Shown one piece after another: positions 59,363-64,000 of a DNA stretch of 64,000 nucleotides. The notes under the pieces were generated by a model. The model made no database searches. It was not told where the DNA came from and saw nothing but the letters and a program-made list of their open reading frames with translations. Source of the DNA: Achromobacter aloeverae (GTDB lineage: Bacteria; Pseudomonadota; Gammaproteobacteria; Burkholderiales; Burkholderiaceae_B); the NCBI RefSeq assembly GCF_004121055.1, contig NZ_PYAL01000003.1, forward strand, positions 434,001-498,000, written 5' to 3'. Every line of letters begins with the position of its first letter. Position 1 is the stretch's first letter. The position numbers were made by a program, and so were the translations under genes.

Positions 59363-59941
59363 TCAGCCCGGCGGCAATGCCCGGCGCAGGAAGCCGCACG
59401 TCGCGCCGAATCGCGGCCAGTCGAAGGCGGGGCCGGGGTCGGTCTTGCGGCCCGGCGCGATGTGCTCATGGCCCCAGGCGTGGACCAGCGGGTAGCGTGC
59501 CTTCAGGGCGGACGCCAGCCGCGCCAGCGTCGCATACTGTTCGTCGGTGTAGGGCAGCACATCGGTGCCTTCCAGTTCGACGCCCAGCGAAAAATCGTTG
59601 CATCCCTCGCGGTCGCCCAGGCGCGATACGCCCGCGTGCCAGGCGCGCTTGTCGGCCGAGACGAACTGCTGGACGGCGCCATCGCGACGGACAAGGAAGT
59701 GCGCCGCCACGCGCAAGCCCCGCAGGTTCTCGAACCAGGGGTGGGCCTGGTAATCCAGGCGGTTGCAAAACAGGTCTTCGATATAAGGACCGCCAAACAC
59801 ACCCGGCGGCAGGCTGATGTTGTGGATGACGAGCAGGCTGACTTCCGTCCCTGGCGGACGCTCATTGAAATTCGGCGAGGGCGTCAGCGTGACGCCGCGC
59901 CCGGGTTTGAGCCAGCCGTATCGGTCCAATTGCAAAGACAT
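59363..59941 (-). CDS. ampD: 1,6-anhydro-N-acetylmuramyl-L-alanine amidase AmpD
   Basis: A 192-residue cytoplasmic zinc amidase that recycles cell-wall muropeptides. Zinc ligands by comparison with E. coli AmpD: His40 (LVIHNISLP), His158 and Asp168 (GHEHIAPGRKTDPG). The N-terminus (FNERPPGTEV) is also family-like. ATG 59941 follows GGGAG. In a minus-strand group with a CcsA/HemX-type gene and a PP0621-like gene. Loss of AmpD often derepresses AmpC in other bacteria; no ampC is in the window. Confidence 0.94.
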   Translation of the reverse strand: MSLQLDRYGWLKPGRGVTLTPSPNFNERPPGTEVSLLVIHNISLPPGVFGGPYIEDLFCNRLDYQAHPWFENLRGLRVAAHFLVRRDGAVQQFVSADKRAWHAGVSRLGDREGCNDFSLGVELEGTDVLPYTDEQYATLARLASALKARYPLVHAWGHEHIAPGRKTDPGPAFDWPRFGATCGFLRRALPPG

Positions 59942-60048
59942 GCGATCTCCCTTTGTTGCCGTTATCACTTGCGTGGCGGTTGAGCCGCGCGAGGAGCCGG
60001 GGAGTCCGCGGGCTTTCTGTTATTGCCGTCATCCCTTCGAGACAGGAA

Positions 60049-60411
60049 TCAACGCTGTCGCGCCACGCCCAGACGGGCATGTTCCTGCCCGCAATATGTT
60101 TCCCCGGCGCTGAGCACCGCTTCCGACCGCGGCAGATGGATGCCGCAATGCGCGCAGCGCACCATCTGCTCGGCCTGTTGCACCGCCGCCGGCCGACCGG
60201 GCCGGCTGGCGCCGCCGTGGGTGCCCCCATTGGCGCCCCCATTGGCGCCCCCATTGGCGCCCCCATTGGCCCCCGGACCTCGGCCAGCCTGCTGCTGCCG
60301 GGCCTGTTCGCGCGCCTGTTGTTGCGCGCCGCGTGCGCCGGCCCGCGCGGCGATGCGCGCGACCGTCAGGATAACCAGTCCGATGACGAACCAGAAGATC
60401 AGCTTACCCAC
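60049..60411 (-). CDS. PP0621-like small protein with membrane anchor and C-terminal zinc-ribbon-type cysteines
   Basis: A 120-residue protein. One N-terminal membrane segment (LIFWFVIGLVILTVARIA), a Gln/Ala-rich stalk, a Gly-Gly-Ala-Asn repeat and a conserved end MVRCAHCGIHLPRSEAV with GETYCGQEHARLG. The CxxC and CxxxH could bind zinc. It starts one base after the ccsA-like stop, in the order ccsA-like, this gene, ampD. Confidence 0.8.
   Translation of the reverse strand: MGKLIFWFVIGLVILTVARIAARAGARGAQQQAREQARQQQAGRGPGANGGANGGANGGANGGTHGGASRPGRPAAVQQAEQMVRCAHCGIHLPRSEAVLSAGETYCGQEHARLGVARQR
60223..60270. repeat. 12-bp in-frame tandem repeat (about four copies)
   Basis: GCCCCCATTGGC recurs at 60223, 60235, 60247 and 60259, encoding the GGAN repeat on the minus strand. 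Copy number is likely to vary between strains. Confidence 0.85.
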
Positions 60412-60412
60412 T

Positions 60413-61255
60413 TCAACCTCGATGCAAAATCACTTCCAGCACGAATCGGCTGCCGGTGTAGGCCAGAATAAGGAGGGCGAATCCGGCCAGCGTCCAGCGC
60501 AGTGCCACCCGTCCGCGCCACCCCTTCAGGTACCGGCCCAGCAGCAGTACGCCGAATGTCAACCAGGACAGTAGCGTGAAAACCGTCTTGTGATCGAAGG
60601 GGAGGGGCTTGCCGGTCAGCTCGTACGATGCGATGGCGCCCGTGCAGACCGTCAGCGTCAGGACGCTGAAGCCCACGGAAATCAGCCGGAACAACAGATA
60701 TTCCTGCATCAGCAGCGGCGGTTGGACGTCCAGCACGCGACCGACGATGCCGGCCTGCCCGGCGGGACTGGGCGGGCGGTGCAGGTGTCGGTCCAGCAAG
60801 GCCATCAGGCCTGCGTGCAGCGCCGCTACCGTCATCAGGCCGTAGGCGGCCAGGGCGATGACCAGATGGGTGCGCAGCCAGGCGTTATTGGCGTGCGGGA
60901 CGACCTGGCCCTGGGGAAACAGGGCGGCCAACGCGGTGGTCAGGGTGGCGGCGGGCAGCAGCAGCAATTGCAGGCCGTCGATCCGCACCAGCAGGCTCTC
61001 CAGCCAGAAGATCACCATGCCCAGCCAGACGGCGGCCGACAGCGCCAGGGCCCAGCCCACGAACAGGGCTTCGCCGCCCAGGATGCCCTGGTAGAGCCCG
61101 ATGCCCTGCAGCAGCAGGGCGCCCAGCAGGCACAGGCGGTTGGCGCGGCCCGCCTTCTGTACGTCCTGGGTCTTGCCCAGCCGGCGCCATAGCGACCCCG
61201 CCAGCACCGCATAAGCGACGGCAGCGGCCGCGTGAAATACAATGCCTGTTGACAT
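60413..61255 (-). CDS. CcsA/HemX-type cytochrome c assembly family membrane protein
   Basis: A 280-residue membrane protein with eight predicted spans, and the family's WLRTHLVIALAAYGLMTVAALHAG and the His-containing segment near FDHKTVFTLLSWLTFGVLL. Related to YpjD/HemX and CcsA haem-handling proteins; in this position next to ffh it is a common betaproteobacterial pair. ATG 61255 is chosen because the first span begins right after it. Divergent from ffh. Confidence 0.85.
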   Translation of the reverse strand: MSTGIVFHAAAAVAYAVLAGSLWRRLGKTQDVQKAGRANRLCLLGALLLQGIGLYQGILGGEALFVGWALALSAAVWLGMVIFWLESLLVRIDGLQLLLLPAATLTTALAALFPQGQVVPHANNAWLRTHLVIALAAYGLMTVAALHAGLMALLDRHLHRPPSPAGQAGIVGRVLDVQPPLLMQEYLLFRLISVGFSVLTLTVCTGAIASYELTGKPLPFDHKTVFTLLSWLTFGVLLLGRYLKGWRGRVALRWTLAGFALLILAYTGSRFVLEVILHRG

Positions 61256-61362
61256 AGAACCCGTATCTTGGATGTGGCCCGGGCGCGACTGGCGCTCCAC
61301 GGCGCGAAACCGCGCCTTCCTGGCCACGAGTTAGCCGACTAGTTTAAGCGGAAACGCATCTC

Positions 61363-62772
61363 ATGCTCGATAACCTTACCCAGCGCCTGTCGCGCGTCGT
61401 CAAGACGTTGCGCGGCGAAGCCCGTCTGACCGAGGCCAATACACAGGAAATGCTGCGTGAAGTTCGCATGGCCCTGTTGGAAGCCGACGTGTCGCTGCCG
61501 GTGGTCCGGGACTTCGTGGCCCGCGTCAAGGAAAAGGCGCTGGGTGAGGAAGTCGCCACCAGCCTGAGCCCCGGCCAGGCCCTGGTCGGCCTGGTCCACA
61601 AGGAATTGACCGCCCTCATGGGGGGCGACCTGGGACCGGACGCAGGGGAACTGTCCCTGGCCACCCAGCCACCGGCCATCATCCTGATGGCGGGCCTGCA
61701 AGGCGCCGGCAAGACGACCACCACCGGCAAGCTGGCGCGCTGGCTGTCCGAAGGCAACCATGTACAGAACGGCCGCAAAACCGGCAAGAAGAAGGTGCTG
61801 GTGGTCAGCGCCGACGTCTACCGTCCGGCCGCTATCGACCAGCTGAAAACCGTCGCCGCCCAGGTCGGCGTGGACTTCCTGCCGTCCGACCCCAGCCAGA
61901 AGCCGGAAGATATCGCACGCAACGCCGTCGACCATGCCCGCCGCTTCCACTATGACGTCCTGATACTGGATACTGCCGGCCGCCTGGGCATCGACGAGGC
62001 CATGATGCGCGAAATCCGCGCGTTGTATGACCTGGTCAAGCCGATCGAGACCCTCTTCGTCGTCGACGCCATGCAGGGCCAGGACGCGGTCAATACCGCC
62101 AAGGCCTTCGCCGACGCCCTGCCCCTGACGGGCGTGGTGCTGACCAAGCTGGACGGCGACGCGCGCGGCGGCGCGGCCCTGTCGGTGCGCCATGTCACCG
62201 GCAAGCCGTTGAAGTTCGTCGGCGTTTCCGAAAAGCTGGACGGCCTGGAAGCCTTCTATCCCGATCGCATGGCGCAGCGCGTGCTGGGCATGGGCGATAT
62301 CGTCTCCCTGGTCGAGCAGGCGCAGAAGAATATCGACATCGCCGAGGCGCAGAAGCTGGCGTCCAAGCTGAAGTCGGGTAACAAGTTCGATCTCAACGAC
62401 TTCCGTGAACAACTGGGGCAGGTGAAGAAGCTGGGCGATATGGGGTCGCTGCTGGAAAAGCTGCCGGCCCAGTTTCAGCAAGCCGCCGGGCAGTTGCAGA
62501 ACGGCCAGGCCGACAAGCAGTTGCGCCGCACGGAGGGCATACTCAACTCCATGACGCCGGCGGAGCGCGCCAAGCCGGAACTGATCAAGGCCTCGCGCAA
62601 GCGGCGCATCGCCACGGGCGCCGGGGTGCCTGTGCAGGAAGTCAATCGCCTGCTGTCCCAGTTCGAGCAGATGCAGGGGATGATGAAGCAGATGAAAAAG
62701 GGCGGTATGGCCAAGATGATGCGGGCCATGGGCGGCTTGAAGGGCCTGGGAAAGCTGGGCGGGATGCGCTAG
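61363..62772 (+). CDS. ffh: Signal recognition particle protein Ffh
   Basis: A 469-residue SRP54 GTPase. NG domain with GLQGAGKTTTTGKLARWL, DTAGRLGIDEAMM and TKLDGDARGG, then a methionine-rich M domain ending MQGMMKQMKKGGMAKMMRAMG. It binds signal peptides and 4.5S RNA and targets nascent membrane proteins to FtsY and SecYEG. Normal length. Confidence 0.97.
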   Translation: MLDNLTQRLSRVVKTLRGEARLTEANTQEMLREVRMALLEADVSLPVVRDFVARVKEKALGEEVATSLSPGQALVGLVHKELTALMGGDLGPDAGELSLATQPPAIILMAGLQGAGKTTTTGKLARWLSEGNHVQNGRKTGKKKVLVVSADVYRPAAIDQLKTVAAQVGVDFLPSDPSQKPEDIARNAVDHARRFHYDVLILDTAGRLGIDEAMMREIRALYDLVKPIETLFVVDAMQGQDAVNTAKAFADALPLTGVVLTKLDGDARGGAALSVRHVTGKPLKFVGVSEKLDGLEAFYPDRMAQRVLGMGDIVSLVEQAQKNIDIAEAQKLASKLKSGNKFDLNDFREQLGQVKKLGDMGSLLEKLPAQFQQAAGQLQNGQADKQLRRTEGILNSMTPAERAKPELIKASRKRRIATGAGVPVQEVNRLLSQFEQMQGMMKQMKKGGMAKMMRAMGGLKGLGKLGGMR

Positions 62773-62795
62773 GGGCGCCATGGCCCTGTCGGCAG

Positions 62796-62826
62796 ACGGC
62801 GTCCTGCGGGACGCCGTTTTGCTTTT
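62796..62826 (+). terminator. Terminator of ffh
   Basis: ACGGCGTCC-TGC-GGGACGCCGT is followed by TTTTGCTTTT, an intrinsic terminator about 25 bases after the ffh stop. Confidence 0.85.
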
Positions 62827-62841
62827 ACGGCGGGCGCCGCG

Positions 62842-62873
62842 CAAAAAAGAAGGCCAGGCTTGGAGGCCTGGCC
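62842..62873 (-). terminator. Minus-strand intrinsic terminator with no upstream gene
   Basis: On the minus strand an 8-bp GC-rich stem GGCCAGGC/GCCTGGCC is followed by a run of U residues (TTCTTTTTT). The nearest minus-strand gene, thiS, ends 245 bases away and has its own hairpin (63082-63101). Confidence 0.75.
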
Positions 62874-62950
62874 CATTCCACCAGCACGGAAGGGGAAAGA
62901 TCCGTGCCGGCTTAGCCCATCGAAAACGCTGCGGAAGTCCGACGGGCGGT
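62842..62950 (-). ncRNA. Candidate Fur-regulated small RNA
   Basis: A gene-free stretch reading on the minus strand. A Fur-box-like site at 62950-62964 (with GATAAT as a possible -10) is followed by a hairpin GCACGGA/TCCGTGC with a C/U-rich loop (62884-62907), then GGCCAGGC/GCCTGGCC (62852-62873) and TTCTTTTTT. That layout, about 110 nt, is that of RyhB-, NrrF- and BrrF-type iron-responsive small RNAs, here inferred from structure, not homology. No good -35 box is seen, so the exact start is open. Confidence 0.45.
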
Positions 62951-62964
62951 AAGAATGATTATCG
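62950..62964. promoter_or_regulatory. Putative Fur box in the ffh-thiS gap
   Basis: TAAGAAT-G-ATTATCG matches the 7-1-7 Fur consensus at 12 of 14 positions. It shares GAATGATTATCG with the box before fecI. Confidence 0.55.
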
Positions 62965-63117
62965 GTAGTCTCGGCGAAAACCGGCGCAATGATGTGTAAC
63001 GATGTGCGTAGCATTCATGCGCAATAAATTGCTCTACAGTCGAAATGGAAGGCAGGGTTTGTATGCTTTGCATTGCAATCCAATGGCGAAATTACGCCAT
63101 TCCCGGGATATGGCGGG

Positions 63118-63318
63118 CTAACCGCCCCCTACCGCGACGACGATCTCCAATTTGTCATCTACGTTCAAAGATGTAATCCCGTGCTGACTTTTCGGAACAA
63201 TTTCGCCATTTCGCTCCACCGCGATGCGCTTGCCGGCGTAACCCAGCAGTTCAATGAGTTGCGTAACGGTGGCGCCGTCGGGGATGTCGCGTGGGTGACC
63301 GTTGAGTTGGATATTCAT
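63118..63318 (-). CDS. thiS: Sulphur carrier protein ThiS
   Basis: A 66-residue ubiquitin-like protein ending in the required Gly-Gly. MNIQLNGHPRDIPDGATV and RIAVERNGEIVPKS are family landmarks. It carries sulphur as a thiocarboxylate for thiazole synthesis by ThiG, which is not in the window. ATG 63318. Downstream, AATGGCG/CGCCATT (63082-63101) could end its transcript. Confidence 0.93.
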   Translation of the reverse strand: MNIQLNGHPRDIPDGATVTQLIELLGYAGKRIAVERNGEIVPKSQHGITSLNVDDKLEIVVAVGGG

Positions 63319-63392
63319 GGTGCGGCGGAAGGTATTGGGTTGGTACGGGCGCAGGGGCGGCTGGCGCCCCGCGCGGCCGGCCGCTGCGTGGT

Positions 63393-64000
63393 TCAAGCGG
63401 CGTAGCGATTCAGCGATTGCACCAGCAAGGCCAGGATGCCGGGTTCGTCGAAGGCATGGCCGGCGTCGGGCACGATATGGAAATCCGCTCGTGGCCAGGC
63501 GCGGTGCAAATCCCAGGCCGTGCGGGCGGGTGTGCATACATCGTAGCGCCCTTGCACGATGACGCCGGGGATGCCGTCCAGCTTATGGGCGTCGCGGATC
63601 AACTGGCCTTCTTCCATGAAGCCGGCGTGGGTGAAGTAGTGGTTCTCGATCCGCGCGAAGGCCAACGCCGCCAGGTCGGCCGCGTGGCCCTGCTGGTGGC
63701 GGGGGCTCGGCATCATGGTGATGGTGCTGTCTTCCCACTTGCTCCAGGCCTTGGCGGCGCGCAGGCGCTGGGCCTCGTCCGGCCCGGTCAGGCGGCGGTG
63801 GTAGGCGGCGACCAGGTCGTCACGCTCCTCGGGAGGGATGACGGAAAGATAGTCTTCCCACAGGTCTGGAAACAGGTGGGACGCGCCTTCCTGGTAGAAC
63901 CAGTCGATCTCGCTCTTGCGGATCGTGAAAATGCCGCGAAGTATCATCGCCGAGACGTGCGAGGCATGCGTTTGCCCATAGGCCAATGCCAGCGTCGAGC
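63393..64000 (-). CDS. pip: Proline iminopeptidase, C-terminal part (N-terminus outside window)
   Basis: About 202 residues of an alpha/beta-hydrolase, read from the window edge (STLALAYGQTH, the sequence after the nucleophile elbow in this family). ILRGIFTIRKSEIDWFYQEGASHLFPDLWEDY and the catalytic PDAGHAFDEPG (His) match proline iminopeptidases, which cut N-terminal proline from peptides. The catalytic Ser lies just outside. The frame is intact. Confidence 0.9.
   Translation of the reverse strand, partial: STLALAYGQTHASHVSAMILRGIFTIRKSEIDWFYQEGASHLFPDLWEDYLSVIPPEERDDLVAAYHRRLTGPDEAQRLRAAKAWSKWEDSTITMMPSPRHQQGHAADLAALAFARIENHYFTHAGFMEEGQLIRDAHKLDGIPGVIVQGRYDVCTPARTAWDLHRAWPRADFHIVPDAGHAFDEPGILALLVQSLNRYAA

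Noticed and set aside
61339-62844. 501-codon minus-strand frame opposite ffh
   Set aside because: Shadow frame; Ffh is clear on the plus strand.
62769-63014. 81-codon minus-strand frame between ffh and thiS
   Set aside because: Reads through two terminators and has no ribosome-binding site; the region is better explained by a small RNA.

Overview
The window looks like a chromosome segment from a high-GC betaproteobacterium of the Alcaligenaceae, most like Bordetella or Achromobacter. The reasons are three Bug-type tripartite tricarboxylate receptors, HyuA/HyuB with an MHS-family transporter, the ffh, htpG, ampD and thiS neighbourhood, and GC-rich ~80-bp intergenic palindromic repeats. Genus-level placement is inference.

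Left part (1-32.6 kb), ordinary accessory chromosome. A partial UvrD-type helicase is followed by an XRE/S24 self-cleaving repressor, a small membrane protein and ppiC. A stand-alone TccC-like Rhs toxin component with its own variable C-terminal domain comes next, then a dGTPase-like HD hydrolase. An iron-responsive cell-surface signalling locus (FecI sigma factor, FecR, TonB-dependent receptor) has a Fur box and is bracketed by two inverted arrays of ~80-bp repeats. Two catabolic clusters follow. The first has a carboxylesterase, Bug receptor, HyuA-HyuB, MHS transporter and LysR. The second has LysR, an Ldh2-type dehydrogenase, an amidohydrolase and a Bug receptor. Small envelope proteins, a PncC-like amidase, an ABM-fold monooxygenase and a third Bug receptor complete this part.

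Island (32,692-54,503), a 21.8-kb element integrated in the 3' half of tRNA-Leu(CAA). The ends are an exact 66-bp direct repeat, with a tyrosine integrase next to the intact tRNA. Left to right it carries: a four-gene operon that looks like a three-component ABC-ATPase conflict system with a PD-(D/E)XK nuclease, joined to its neighbour by a possible -1 frameshift; an orphan VbhA-type antitoxin; a reduced type IV secretion module (VirB5, EexN, VirB6 and a small membrane protein); a mobilisation/replication operon (HTH protein, replisome-organiser-like protein, MobC, relaxase) behind a palindrome-rich control region; a PPP-family phosphatase; an AhpD-like/MocR divergent pair; a second two-gene module with an HTH-like N-terminus, a PD-(D/E)XK nuclease and a large unrecognised protein; a lipoprotein; and the integrase. 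Too few T4SS genes remain for self-transfer, so it is best seen as a mobilisable or decayed integrative element that accumulates defence functions.

Right part (54.5-64 kb), core chromosome: tRNA-Leu with its promoter, a GNAT acetyltransferase, htpG, an AbiEi/AbiEii type IV toxin-antitoxin pair with an inverted-repeat operator, ampD, a PP0621-like protein, a CcsA/HemX-type membrane protein, ffh, thiS and the C-terminal part of a proline iminopeptidase. The ffh-thiS gap contains no gene but has a Fur-box-like site followed by two hairpins and a U-run on the minus strand, a good candidate for an iron-regulated small RNA.
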